Below are positions 18,881 through 28,438 of a stretch of 64,000 bases of DNA, piece by piece (within the stretch, counting starts at the first letter, position 1; every line of letters starts with the position of its first letter). The position numbers were made by a program, and so were the translations under genes. The DNA is from Mesorhizobium loti. Lineage in GTDB: Bacteria; Pseudomonadota; Alphaproteobacteria; Rhizobiales; Rhizobiaceae. The notes under the pieces were generated by a model, which made no database searches, was not told the DNA's origin, and saw nothing but the letters and a program-made list of their open reading frames with translations. The DNA lies in the NCBI RefSeq assembly GCF_001510895.1, contig NZ_LPWA01000107.1, positions 1 through 64,000 on the forward strand, written 5' to 3'.

Positions 18881-20076
18881 TCGATTTCAGCCAGTCACTT
18901 CTGGACAACCGCGCCATTCGCGCGCGCTGGACCCATCTGCTTTGGATCGTACTGCCGCTCGCCGTTCTTGGCCTGGCAGTTGCCTGGCTGGTCTCCTCGG
19001 ATCCGCTGTCGAGCTTCCGCAATGGCGCGCCGCCGGTCGAGAATCTCACCTTCGAGCGGACGATCCTCGGAAACGGCGGCATTCGAGTTCTTGTCCGGGC
19101 GGGCGGGTCGGAGCCGATGACGATCGCACAGGTCCAGGTCGACGACGCATACTGGCAGTTCAGCCAAGATCCGCCGGGTCCGATCGCGCGCGGCGCCACG
19201 GCTTGGATAGCGATACCTTTCCCGTGGGTGCTGGGAGAAGCGCACGCGATCAACGTGGTGACCAAAACCGGGATGACGTTCGGGCATGAGATCAAAGTTG
19301 CCGTGCCGACGCCGACGCGGGATTCCATGAGCTTCGCAGCGCAGGCGGTGCTCGGCGCCTTTGTCGGCATCCTGCCGGTAGCGATCGGCCTGATGTTCTA
19401 CCCAGCCCTCAGGGGAGTGGGACGCGGCGGCATGGACTTCCTGCTGTCGCTGACCGTCGGTCTGCTTGCATTCCTTCTGGTCGATGCCCTGGGCGACGCG
19501 TTGGAATTGGCAGGCGAGGCGGCTGCCCTGTTCCAGGGGCCCACCATGGTCGTGCTTGCCGCTATCGCCAGCTTCCTCCTGCTGATGGCGGCCGGACGCC
19601 GCAGAGGAACACCGACGGGACTTGCGCTGGCTGTGTTCATCGCCCTCGGCATTGGCTTGCACAATCTGGGCGAGGGCCTCGCGATCGGGGCGGCTTTCGC
19701 CTCAGGCGCCGCCGGGCTTGGCACTTTCCTGGTGCTCGGCTTTACCTTGCACAACATCACCGAGGGAATAGGCATTGCAGCGCCGATCCTGAAGCAGCGG
19801 CCGCCGCTATGGGTCTTCGTCGCTCTGACGCTGCTCGCGGGCGGTCCAGCTGTGATCGGGCTGTGGATTGGCAGTCTCGCCTATGCCCCGCAGTGGTCGG
19901 CGCTGGCGCTGGCCGTCGGGGCGGGAGCGATCCTGCAAGTCATCGTCGAGGTCGCGTCGATGCTGCTCCGCGACCGGGACGGCAGCCCGCGAGCGCTTTT
20001 CCATCCAAGCGCCATGGCTGGGTTGGCCTCGGGCGTCGCCTTCATGTATCTGACGGCCATGCTGGTCAAAATCTAA
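18877..20076 (+). CDS. ZIP-family metal transporter with N-terminal extracytoplasmic domain
   Basis: 399 residues from a GTG at 18877, which overlaps the oxidase stop (GTGA). One N-terminal membrane segment (LLWIVLPLAVLGLAVAWLV) is followed by about 110 residues of probable periplasmic beta domain and then eight ZIP-type segments with the metal motifs HNLGEGLAIGAAFASG and LHNITEGIGIA. ZIP proteins move Zn, Fe or Mn into the cytoplasm. The fused periplasmic domain and coupling to a multicopper oxidase suggest that oxidation and uptake of a metal are linked; the metal is unknown. Confidence 0.82.
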   Translation: MIDFSQSLLDNRAIRARWTHLLWIVLPLAVLGLAVAWLVSSDPLSSFRNGAPPVENLTFERTILGNGGIRVLVRAGGSEPMTIAQVQVDDAYWQFSQDPPGPIARGATAWIAIPFPWVLGEAHAINVVTKTGMTFGHEIKVAVPTPTRDSMSFAAQAVLGAFVGILPVAIGLMFYPALRGVGRGGMDFLLSLTVGLLAFLLVDALGDALELAGEAAALFQGPTMVVLAAIASFLLLMAAGRRRGTPTGLALAVFIALGIGLHNLGEGLAIGAAFASGAAGLGTFLVLGFTLHNITEGIGIAAPILKQRPPLWVFVALTLLAGGPAVIGLWIGSLAYAPQWSALALAVGAGAILQVIVEVASMLLRDRDGSPRALFHPSAMAGLASGVAFMYLTAMLVKI

Positions 20077-20172
20077 TTTGCGACGCGATTTTTGGTCTTC
20101 TAGCCGCTGGCCTATCCTGGTCGGCGCTTACCCCTGTGGTTGCTGGCGATATTGCCGGCCAGGCAGGTTTGA

Positions 20173-20481
20173 TCAGTCGGCCTTCTTCTCGCCAGCCTCG
20201 CCGCGCTTGACGATATCCCAGAACAGGATTTCCTTGAGCTCGGTTCGCCAATCTTCCTTCTGGCGAAGCAGGAATTCCAGATTCATCCCAAAATGCTTGA
20301 ACTCTTCGGTCTGGGCGTTCTTCATAATCGCCCGAGCTTGTGCGCCCTTCTCCACTGACATTCGCTGCTCGTACCAACTGATCGCTTCGGCCTCTTCGAT
20401 CAACGAAGTGATCATGCGCGCGAAGGTTCGCATCTTATGCGAAAGCTCGTCCGGCGGTTCGTGATATTGATCAAAACCCAT
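20173..20481 (-). CDS. Encapsulated-ferritin-like protein (EncFtn), no shell gene nearby
   Basis: 102 residues. The two-helix encapsulated ferritin fold is recognisable: EEAEAISWYEQR with E32, and EEFKHFGMNLEFLLR with E60 and H63, matching the ferroxidase ligands of EncFtn (E32, E62, H65 in Rhodospirillum rubrum). EncFtn forms a decameric ring that oxidises Fe(II) and is normally cargo of an encapsulin shell. No encapsulin gene follows; the next gene is the convergent ZIP transporter, and the C-terminus (RGEAGEKKAD) lacks the usual targeting peptide. It may act alone or with a shell encoded elsewhere. Confidence 0.8.
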   Translation of the reverse strand: MGFDQYHEPPDELSHKMRTFARMITSLIEEAEAISWYEQRMSVEKGAQARAIMKNAQTEEFKHFGMNLEFLLRQKEDWRTELKEILFWDIVKRGEAGEKKAD

Positions 20482-20595
20482 TTTGGCTCATCCTGCCCGC
20501 TCGTAGTATGCTGGGGCAGGTAGCCGCGGCGACAACGGCATTATGAACAGTAGGTTGGCTTGTCCCTGCCATTCCGACCGCCGAGGCCAGCGTTT

Positions 20596-21774
20596 TCAGC
20601 CACCACTTCCATTTGAAGCCAGTTGGCTGCCAGGTTTGGAACGCCCAGCAACTACAATCAGGTGCGTGACCTTGCCCTGCTTGAAGGCCTTCAGGAAGCG
20701 ATCATATTGCTTGAACGATACGCAGCCGTTCGACTGCGCGTAGCGGCCGCGCAGCATGTAGCTGTGCGCCAAGAAACCGTCCCTGCCATACATTTTTTGG
20801 TTTGTGGTCGGGGTCATGCGGATCGCTTCGACGCCATGGAAGCGAGATTCCCGCATCGTCAGCTTATAGGTATTTGGTGGTGTGGGTCCTACATCCTTTT
20901 TGTTGACATAGGCGGGATCGTCCAGCCACTGACCAAGGCCAGAATGCGCTTCGAGACGCTGGCCATCCGGCATGTAAACCATCGCGGCGGAGATATCATA
21001 CACGGCGGTACCGGGACCGGCGCTAGGGCCGGTACCGGTGGAAAACAGATTTCCGAAGATCGACCGCACACCCGTATCAGCGCCCCCATCGGGTTTCGCA
21101 TAAGCCAACACGTCACCGCCTGAGCGGGTGGTTCGCAACTGCGTTGGCCGGGCAGGGACAGCTGTCCCTGGTTTTGCCACCGCGTTCGCAGCGCTGGCTT
21201 CTCGAGAACCGGCCGCCGGTGCGGCAGCATAGGTTGCCGTTTCGGCACTCGAGCGGCTGACAGGTGGTGATACCTTGTCCGGGAGGGCGGGCGAAGGGTC
21301 ACCTCCTTCAGAGGCAAGGGAGGCGACGGAGACTGCCGGCTCAGCAGTCTCCGAGATCATTTCGTCGCTCAGAGCGGAAGCTAGTGTAAGCGCCAGACTG
21401 CTGGCGCGGTCGCTTTCATCAATTGGCGGGCCAAAACGTTCGGAGGCTGGGGACCCGTAACGCTTTGACTTCTGCCTGATCTTCGTTTCTCGCTGCACTC
21501 GGTCTTCGACAGCAGGAACGTGGCGGGCAACACGATCAGCTGTGCCGCGCGGTTTAGACGTTGATACCAAATCGATTATTTTAGGATTTGCAGCCGCAGT
21601 CACGGTGGCGTTTGCCGCTGCTGTCGGTCCGTGCGGAAGGTCCGAGCCGATGAATCTGTCGCCGGACCAGATACCGACGGCGATCGCGATGGTGAGGAGA
21701 GCGAAACGGCCCAACTGCGCAGGCCAATGCACTGGTGCCGGATACGAATCCGGCATCACAACGGAAGACGTCAT
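20596..21774 (-). CDS. Membrane-anchored Tlde1/DUF2778 L,D-transpeptidase-like protein
   Basis: 392 residues: one N-terminal membrane anchor (ALLTIAIAVGIWSGDRF), a long low-complexity Ala/Ser/Pro linker, and a C-terminal Tlde1 domain whose catalytic motif reads AHSYMLRGRYAQSNGCVSF with the Cys nucleophile. Tlde1 proteins exchange or cleave L,D peptides of peptidoglycan; some are type VI effectors, but in rhizobia anchored copies without T6SS genes are common and there are none here. The promoter region is shared with the divergent ZIP gene. Confidence 0.8.
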   Translation of the reverse strand: MTSSVVMPDSYPAPVHWPAQLGRFALLTIAIAVGIWSGDRFIGSDLPHGPTAAANATVTAAANPKIIDLVSTSKPRGTADRVARHVPAVEDRVQRETKIRQKSKRYGSPASERFGPPIDESDRASSLALTLASALSDEMISETAEPAVSVASLASEGGDPSPALPDKVSPPVSRSSAETATYAAAPAAGSREASAANAVAKPGTAVPARPTQLRTTRSGGDVLAYAKPDGGADTGVRSIFGNLFSTGTGPSAGPGTAVYDISAAMVYMPDGQRLEAHSGLGQWLDDPAYVNKKDVGPTPPNTYKLTMRESRFHGVEAIRMTPTTNQKMYGRDGFLAHSYMLRGRYAQSNGCVSFKQYDRFLKAFKQGKVTHLIVVAGRSKPGSQLASNGSGG

Positions 21775-22103
21775 TACTGGCTACCCAACCTTTGCTGGCC
21801 CTCGTCAATGCGAAAGGCCATTCACATGAATGATGAACAAAGATGGTTAACCAATCCCTCAATCCGCTTAATCGCGACCGAAATCGCGGCGGTCGGCCGT
21901 AGCCGCAATGGTTAACTCCCACTCCTGCGATAATCCTGCTGCCTGTTCCTGGAGCTTCTGTCAACATGTAGCCGTGTTACATTGCCTGGTAACGCCACTA
22001 CATTCAGGGACGACAAAGCGAACCGTTACTGTATAACTCTTGAACATTCTCGCATCCTCATCCGTTGACGGTGTTGAATTGCTGGAAGCTCGTCGAGAAA
22101 GCG
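21775..22103. other. Divergent intergenic region
   Basis: About 330 bases between two divergent genes. The direct repeat ATGGTTAAC occurs twice (near 21843 and 21908). No gene is supported. Promoters for both neighbours are expected here, but I cannot place them with confidence. Confidence 0.4.
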
Positions 22104-22817
22104 ATGCCCGTGCCTTTGACCAGCCTGTCGCTCAATTGGCTTTGGATGACCTTGATTCCGGTCGTGGCAGCCGCAGGCGGCGCCACAGCAGCCAGCTACC
22201 GGCGACCCGGGCCCGCCGTCGTCAGTGCCATCCAGCATTTTGCTGCCGGTGTCGTCTTCGCGGCGGCGGCGGGTGAAATCCTTCCCAATCTGAAGCACGG
22301 CGGATCGCTCACGGCTATCGCAATTGGCGGGGCGGTTGGCGTCATCGTCATGCTTGGGCTTGAGCGGCTCGAAGAGAAGATCGGGGGTGCGGCAGGCCTT
22401 CTTGCACTGGTGGCCATCGACATATTTATCGATGGCCTGGTCCTAGGGATGTCGTTCATAGCGGGTGCAAAGGTTGGCCTGCTCATGACGGTGGCACTCA
22501 CGCTCGAGGTCCTGTTTCTCGGCTTGACGGTCGCCGCCGACATCAGGCGTGCCGAGAAGTCTCCGGGACAGATCATTCTGTTGACCACGGCATTGGCTCT
22601 CTTGCTGCCGATCGGCTCGTTGCTGGCTTTGCCAATGGAGACGCTTTCGGCGCCGGTGCTCGAAGGATTCTTTGCCTTCGGATTGATCGCGCTGCTCTAT
22701 CTCGTGACAGAGGAGCTGCTTGTCGAGGCACATGAAACTCCGGATGTGCCTTGGGTCACCGCGATGTTCTTCGTGGGCTTTCTCGTCCTGTTGATTGTCG
22801 AGGAAATGTTGGGATGA
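22104..22817 (+). CDS. ZIP-like metal transporter
   Basis: 237 residues from ATG 22104 (an upstream TTG in frame is less likely). Seven or eight membrane segments are seen, with FAAGVVFAAAAGEILPNL and DIFIDGLVLGMSFIAGAKVG in the places of the ZIP metal motifs; the usual H in HxxxE is replaced by D (DGLVLG), so selectivity may differ. A cluster of acidic residues (TEELLVEAHE) lies in the last loop. The DUF922 protease and the MerR/ATPase pair follow, so a zinc or cadmium role is plausible. Confidence 0.75.
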   Translation: MPVPLTSLSLNWLWMTLIPVVAAAGGATAASYRRPGPAVVSAIQHFAAGVVFAAAAGEILPNLKHGGSLTAIAIGGAVGVIVMLGLERLEEKIGGAAGLLALVAIDIFIDGLVLGMSFIAGAKVGLLMTVALTLEVLFLGLTVAADIRRAEKSPGQIILLTTALALLLPIGSLLALPMETLSAPVLEGFFAFGLIALLYLVTEELLVEAHETPDVPWVTAMFFVGFLVLLIVEEMLG

Positions 22818-22949
22818 GCTTATTCGGCACCGCTGCGGTCCCAGATCTGCATCGAGGATTTCGGCTGGAACAATCGCTCTTGCAAGGCCGTTTGACGCGG
22901 ACGACCTTCTCAGCACGTCTTGGTTCAATCAAAATTGGGAGAACGCGGC

Positions 22950-23501
22950 ATGAAGTTCCGGTTGGCTTTGACAATTCCAGCGTTGCTCATCCCCACCACA
23001 GCCTTTGCGGGGGTGAAAATCGACGAAAAGTCTTCGACTTACGATCTCCGCGGGCTGACCATTGCGGCAATCCATGAGGACATTTTGCGCAACGCACCGC
23101 GTGACGCCGATGGGGTTGTTGATGGAGAGACAGTCAACGAAACCAATTGGTCCCTGAATTTCGAAGCCGCGAACGGCAATTGCCAGATTTCGTTCGACGC
23201 GGTGAACGTGTCAATTACCATGAAACTGCCCCGCTGGGTTGACGAAGCGCAAGCGCCAGCCGACGTTCAAAAGGCCTGGAGCGCCTATATTGTTTCTCTG
23301 CGAGAGCACGAGAACCAGCACCGCGACATTGCGGTCAAGGCGGCCGAAGCTGTCGACCGGCTAATCCACGATCAGCAACCGGCCTCAAAATGCAGCGACA
23401 TAAAACAGCGGATTCGAGATAGCGCCAAAACTATCCTGAACGATGCGGAGGTCGAGCAGGAAAAATACGATGAGAACGCTCCGTCTTTCGATATCGACTG
23501 A
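22950..23501 (+). CDS. Secreted DUF922 zinc-protease-like protein
   Basis: 183 residues from the ATG at 22950 (TGGGAG upstream), which gives a good signal peptide (ALTIPALLIPTTAFAG). The motif REHENQHRD is an HExxH-type zinc site, as in DUF922 predicted Zn-dependent proteases, where the motif follows a beta-rich N-terminal domain. A conserved Cys pair (NGNCQISF; SKCSDIK) may form a disulfide. The stop is 13 nt from the convergent MerR gene. The substrate is unknown. Confidence 0.8.
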   Translation: MKFRLALTIPALLIPTTAFAGVKIDEKSSTYDLRGLTIAAIHEDILRNAPRDADGVVDGETVNETNWSLNFEAANGNCQISFDAVNVSITMKLPRWVDEAQAPADVQKAWSAYIVSLREHENQHRDIAVKAAEAVDRLIHDQQPASKCSDIKQRIRDSAKTILNDAEVEQEKYDENAPSFDID

Positions 23502-23513
23502 CACCCAAGAGGC

Positions 23514-23942
23514 TCATTCCGCCAACCGGCCATGCGTATGAGATTGGTCCGCCAAGGTCTCGATAACGCGGCACTCGGCAACATGACCTTGCGCACATCC
23601 TTCGACCATACGGCACAGTTCTTCGCGCAACGCCTGGAGGCTAACGATTCTGGCCTCGACCTCGGCAAGCCGCGCCCTTGCGGTGCTGTCAGCAACCTCG
23701 CAAGATTGATGCGGGTTGTCCTGCAGGTCGAGCAGCGTTCGAATGGCTTCGATGTCGAAGCCGAGCTCGCGTGCGTGGCGAATGAATGCCAGGCGATCAA
23801 TATCCTGCTTTCTGTACAGCCTGCGCTGACTGGTCGTTCGCGGTGGAGCGGCCAGCAGGCCGATCTGCTCATAGAATCGAATAGTGGGAATCTTGATGCC
23901 CGAGGCACGGGCGGCTTCTCCAATCGCAACGGATGAACTCAA
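23514..23942 (-). CDS. MerR-family Zn/Cd sensor (ZntR-like)
   Basis: 142 residues. The start is TTG at 23942, with GAGGAG 7 nt upstream; no ATG is available. MerR HTH (IGEAARASGIKIPTIRFYEQ) and dimerisation helix are present. C81, C116, H120 and C124 fit the metal sites of ZntR (C79, C114, H119, C124), so zinc or cadmium activation is likely. It faces the P1B ATPase at 24007 across a promoter with a 19-nt spacer and a palindrome, the layout of MerR-controlled efflux genes. Confidence 0.85.
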   Translation of the reverse strand: MSSSVAIGEAARASGIKIPTIRFYEQIGLLAAPPRTTSQRRLYRKQDIDRLAFIRHARELGFDIEAIRTLLDLQDNPHQSCEVADSTARARLAEVEARIVSLQALREELCRMVEGCAQGHVAECRVIETLADQSHTHGRLAE

Positions 23943-23946
23943 GGGC

Positions 23947-23977
23947 TTGCTCCTCTAGTGACTAGAGGGTGTACCAT
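23947..23977 (+). promoter_or_regulatory. MerR-type promoter/operator for the first P1B ATPase
   Basis: TTGCTC (23947-23952) and TACCAT (23972-23977) are separated by 19 nt. The spacer region is occupied by the palindrome CCTCTAG-TGA-CTAGAGG (23952-23968). The long spacer and central dyad are the hallmark of promoters that MerR proteins untwist on metal binding. Confidence 0.8.
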
Positions 23978-24006
23978 CCTGCCAGTTTCAGACAAAGGGT
24001 TGCCCA

Positions 24007-26339
24007 ATGGGAAATGAAAAAAGCACACGCTACCGCATCGATGGCATGGATTGTGCGAGTTGTGCCGCCAAAATCAACACGGCCGTGAGCAAGGTGGCTG
24101 GCGTATCCGACGTGCAAGTTTCAGCGACGGCTGGCGCGATGACGATAAGGCACGCGCCAACTGTTGACCTCGCTGCGGTTGAAAAGCGCGTGGTGAGTTT
24201 GGGCTATAAGATCCATCCTGCCCGGACGAATGTGGCAAATGCCGCGAACAGCGCTGGCAAAACCGTTGCGGACCAGGACGATCACAATCATTCCGATCAT
24301 GGGGATCATGACGACCACGACCACGACCATGGCCATGATCATTCCGGCCATGGCCACGACCACCGACATGGCGGGGAGGGTGGTGATCATGGGCACTCGC
24401 ACGACGGCGAGGGCCACGACCACGACAAGCAGCTTGCAGGCCTCCACGGCCATGACCATGGGCCGACCAGCGGCCCGTGGTACAAGTCTACCAAGGGCCT
24501 CCTGACGATCGCCAGCGGCATCGCCCTGGCTGTCGCTTGGATTATCGCCAAGACAGACCCGGCTATCCAGAGCTGGGCTTTCATCATCGCAATGCTTGTC
24601 GGCCTCGTGCCCATCGCAAATCGCGCTTTCGTCGCGGCGCGCTATGGAACGCCATTTTCGATCGAGATGCTGATGACGATCGCTGCTGTCGGCGCCGTGA
24701 TCATAGGAGCGGGCGAAGAAGGCGCCGCCGTTGTTTTCCTCTTCCTGGTTGGGGAACTGCTCGAAGGCGTTGCGGCGGGGAAGGCGCGGGCCAGCATTCA
24801 ATCTCTGACAAAATTGGTGCCAAAAACAGCCAATGTCGAACAGAACGGCCGCATGGTGGAGGTCGATGCCGAGCAACTCGCAGTCGGCAATGTAATACTG
24901 GTGCGTCCAGGTGATCGTATGCCCGCCGACGGTGAGATCATCGAAGGTTCCAGCGCCATCGACGAATCCCCGGTCACGGGCGAAAGCGTGCCTGTGCAGA
25001 AGGATGTCGGCGCCAAGGCTCTGGCGGGCACGATCAACGGAGAGGGCGTGCTGAGGGTAAGGGTAAGCGCGGTGGCCGCCGACAACACGATCGCGCGTGT
25101 CATCAAATTGGTCGAGGAGGCCCAGGAGAGCAAGGCTCCGACAGAGCGTTTCATTGACCGCTTTTCGCGCTGGTACACACCTGGTGTCGTCATTGTCGCG
25201 CTGCTCGTTGCTGTCACACCGCCGCTGCTGATGGGTGGCGCTTGGAACGAGTGGATCTACAAGGGTCTGGCCCTCTTGCTGATTGGCTGCCCATGCGCCT
25301 TGGTGATCTCCGTGCCCGCCGCTATTGCGGCTTCACTCTCGGCCGGAGCTCGCCGTGGGCTCCTTCTCAAGGGTGGTGCGGTGCTCGAAAGTCTCGGTAA
25401 GATCGACGCGGTCGCGCTCGACAAGACCGGAACCCTGACTACGGGCAAGCCCCAGGTCACCGACGTCATCGCCTTCGATAGGACCAGTGATGAAGTGCTG
25501 CGGTTGGCCGCAGCACTTGAGGAGGGCTCGAGCCACCCCCTCGCCATTGCCATCTTGGCAAAGGCCAAAGCCGAGAAGATATCGGCGCCCACGGCCTCCA
25601 AGGCCAAGGCGATCGGAGGAAAAGGCGTTGTCGCGACGATAGATGGAAAGGAAGCTTTCCTCGGCTCGCCGAAGGCGCGATGGAACGGGCCAAGCTGACC
25701 GATGATCAGCAAAAGCAAATCGCTTCGCTCAACGACCTGGGCAAAACCGTATCGGTTGTCGTCATCGACTCTACCGTGGCCGGCGCGATTGCGATGCGTG
25801 ATGAGCCGCGTCCTGACGCGACGGAAGGACTGCAGGCCCTGACGCAAACCGGCGTAAAGGTCGTCATGTTGACAGGGGACAACAAGCGAACCGCAGAAGC
25901 GATTGGCAAGCAGCTCGGTATCGAGGTGCATGCGGAGCTGATGCCCGAGGACAAACAGAAGATCGTCAACAAGCTGAAGCGCAGCGGCCATGTGGTGGCA
26001 AAGGTCGGAGATGGTATCAACGACGCCCCCGCCCTCGCGGCTGCGGACATAGGGATCGCCATGGGAGGCGGTACGGACGTAGCGCTGGAGACGGCGGATG
26101 CTGCTGTCCTGAATGGACGGGTTGGAGACGTCGCGGGGATGATCGCGCTGTCGAAGCGGACGATGTCCAACATCCGTCAGAACATCACCATCGCGCTCGG
26201 GCTCAAGGCCGTGTTTCTCGTCACGACTATCATTGGACTGACGGGATTGTGGCCGGCGATCCTTGCTGACACAGGGGCGACCGTGCTCGTGACGATCAAT
26301 GCATTGCGGCTGCTGGGTGCCAAGCCGGTTGCCGCTTAG
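24007..26339 (+). pseudogene. zntA: Zn/Cd-exporting P1B ATPase (ZntA/CadA-like), one frameshift
   Basis: One CxxC metal-binding domain (GMDCASC, C16/C19) is followed by a long His/Asp-rich linker at about residues 90-155, then the ATPase core: CPC in membrane segment 6 (GCPCALVISVPAA), phosphorylation site DKTGTLTTG, TGDNKRTAEA and GDGINDAPAL. A base is missing near 25679 (expected GCGGCGATG, found GCGCGATG), splitting the gene into 24007-25698 and 25680-26339; joined length is 777 residues. All motifs survive on both sides, so decay is recent or the indel is an error. It would export Zn, Cd or Pb and is driven by the MerR promoter upstream. Confidence 0.88.
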
Positions 26340-26403
26340 GTCGGGAGGGGCTTTTGTCAGCGGACACACCTGGTCCCGCGGGCTGGCCGGAGGCCCCGCC
26401 GCC

Positions 26404-27728
26404 CTACCGCTCGTTTTTGCATCTAGCGCTTTCTCGCCGGCGACGCTTGCGGAGGAAGGCGTAGGGCACAGGAAGACGCCGACGAATGTTGCATAGACGG
26501 TCCACTGGTACTGCGCGGCCAGAATGAGAGACGTCAGCGCGCCAAGCACGGCCGTGGGGGGGGGGGACGTTTGCCACCGACGGCAGTTGGAATGGGCGTT
26601 GCAGATCGGGCTGGGTGAAGCGCAATACGATCACCGCAGTATTGATCGCGGCAAAAACAAGCGTAACGCCGAGCGATGAAAGGCTTGCGACAAATTCGAT
26701 CTTGCCAACCGCGGCGAAGGCGCAGGCGACAAGGACAAATGCCAACGCGCCAATCCACGGGCTTTTGGTCGAATGCAGCGTCTTTGTAAGCACCTTAGGC
26801 AGGTCGCCGTCGCGAGCCATCCCAAAAAGCAGTCGGCTACCTGAAAGCGACGCGCTCAGCACTGCGTTCGCGGTCGAGATCAATGCCGCAGTGACAATGA
26901 TGGCGGCGAACGGGCCTCCAAGCTTCGATGCAGCGTCAGAGAGGGGAGATTGAGAGCTCGAAAGGCTGTCCGCGCTCACCAGGCTCAACACACCGAAGAT
27001 GACGGCGAGATAGACGGCCATGGTCACCGATAGAGCAATCATGAAGGCGCGCCAGAGATCTCGATGCGGGCGCTTCGCTTCTTCCGACAATGAAGACATG
27101 TGCTCATAGCCGGAATAGATGAAGAAGAGAACTGCCGCTCCTTTTAGGACGCCGCCAGGGTTCTCCAGCCAAGTCAAGAAATCCGGCAGTCCTCGTTCCC
27201 CGGAAGGCATGGCAAAAGCGGCGAAGCCGAGCAGACAAGTGACCTGCAGAACGGTCAGCGCTGCACTCACGAACGACGCCTTGCCCACGCCCGCAACATT
27301 GATGGCTGTGGCGAGAGCCATCAAAACAAGTGCGATTGCGACGGGGCTCAGGGGCGCTAGTCTAAACGCTGGGCATAGCTGCCGAAGGTCAGGGCAACCG
27401 TTGCAAGCGTGGCGGCACCATGAACCGCGATGAACAAACCGATGGTGAAGGCAAGGGCAGGAAACTTGGGAAAAGTCTTTCGCAGGAAATGATGCTCCGC
27501 GCCCGCCCCCGGCAAAGCAGAAGCTATCTCGGCATACGATAAGCCAGAAAAAGCGGAGATGATGGCGGCAACAATAAAACTGACCCAGATTTGCTCGCCC
27601 GCCGCTCCAGCTGCCGGCCCGATAACCGAATAAATTCCAGCGCCAATGATCGTCCCGACGCCATAGAGAGAAAGCCTAACCACACCGAGCGACTTGGTGA
27701 GCCCGCCTTTCTCCTTGGTTCGCGCCAC
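26404..27728 (-). pseudogene. APC-family amino-acid permease, several frameshifts
   Basis: The N-terminal part (27357-27728; LYGVGTIIGAGIYSVIGPA, the APC signature) ends in a stop after YAQRLD. The frame resumes near 27345 (APLSPVAIAL) and continues through the middle segments (FFIYSGYEHMSSLSEEAKRP). A run of 11 G at 26556-26566 shifts the frame again, and a compensating shift near 26475 brings back the basic tail ending at 26404. At least three indels make this non-functional as read. It was an amino-acid or polyamine transporter of roughly 440 residues. Confidence 0.82.
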
Positions 27729-28039
27729 CCTATTTCCTCGAATTCTGGTGCTTCACACCGGAATGCCTCGAACAGCCTTCGGTTCCGCAAGTAGGGTCTG
27801 AACTCTGGTGACGACTCCTCAAACATGGTCGGGCTTACAAGCTTGATGCCGGCTTTGCGGCTTACGTTGGTATAACGGGCAGCAGCGCCGCCCGAGCGTG
27901 GCACACGCATGATCCCCGAGATCACCCGCCGGTCAACGACACGCCGCGCCCCGCGCCGCCCTGCGGCAAAATGCGGCTGGACATTCCGCCTCCCAGGCGC
28001 GCCAGGCCAATACAAGGAGTTCGATGCGGCTGAAGACAG
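27729..28039. other. Intergenic, no supported gene
   Basis: About 310 bases between the broken permease and vapC. One G+C-rich palindromic patch lies near 27930-27990. The frames present on the minus strand have no recognisable motif. Confidence 0.4.
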
Positions 28040-28438
28040 CTACGAAAGAAGCTGAACAGGGTGTCCTTGCGCTGACAGTAGTTTAACCGCCTTGCGGTCG
28101 AAAGAGACGAATGTCTCCCCGCCCAACCAGTCGCCGTCGAAGGCAATCACGCCGTCCGCAAAATCGCCGCCGGCCTCGAGTACTGCAAGCCCTGCCTCAA
28201 CAGCCGGCCGGTTGACCACGACATTTGCGGTGTTCGCCAAGGCTTGGATTGCCGCCACTATATCTACGCGTGCGGTTTGATACTGTCGGCCCAAAACCCA
28301 TGCGAACTCGCACAAAGCCTGGAGGCTAACGGCCACGATGTCTGCCTTCGCCAGGAGGTCGACGGCCGCTTCTGCCTGTTGTTCATCGTCGGCGACATAG
28401 GCGCGTAACAGAACGTTCGTGTCGGCCGTGACTTTCAT
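28040..28438 (-). CDS. vapC: VapC-type PIN-domain toxin
   Basis: 132 residues. The PIN acidic residues are present: D6 in TADTNVLLRAYV, E in CEFAWVL, D in FADGVIA and D in FVSFDRKA. PIN toxins are Mg-dependent RNases, often cutting tRNA or rRNA. The ATG overlaps the antitoxin stop (ATGA at 28435-28438), which is typical coupling. The antitoxin and a palindromic operator lie upstream. Confidence 0.88.
   Translation of the reverse strand: MKVTADTNVLLRAYVADDEQQAEAAVDLLAKADIVAVSLQALCEFAWVLGRQYQTARVDIVAAIQALANTANVVVNRPAVEAGLAVLEAGGDFADGVIAFDGDWLGGETFVSFDRKAVKLLSAQGHPVQLLS

Noticed and set aside
20596..21774. Type VI secretion effector
   Set aside because: The Tlde1 domain would allow it, but there is a membrane anchor and no T6SS or immunity gene nearby.
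24250..24470. Repeat array in the His-rich linker (CRISPR-like spacing of GACCACGAC)
   Set aside because: The periodicity is from His/Asp codons in a coding frame, with no constant repeats and spacers.
25257..26549. 430-codon minus-strand frame
   Set aside because: Antisense to the first P1B ATPase; its start only coincides with a short piece of the permease in one frame.
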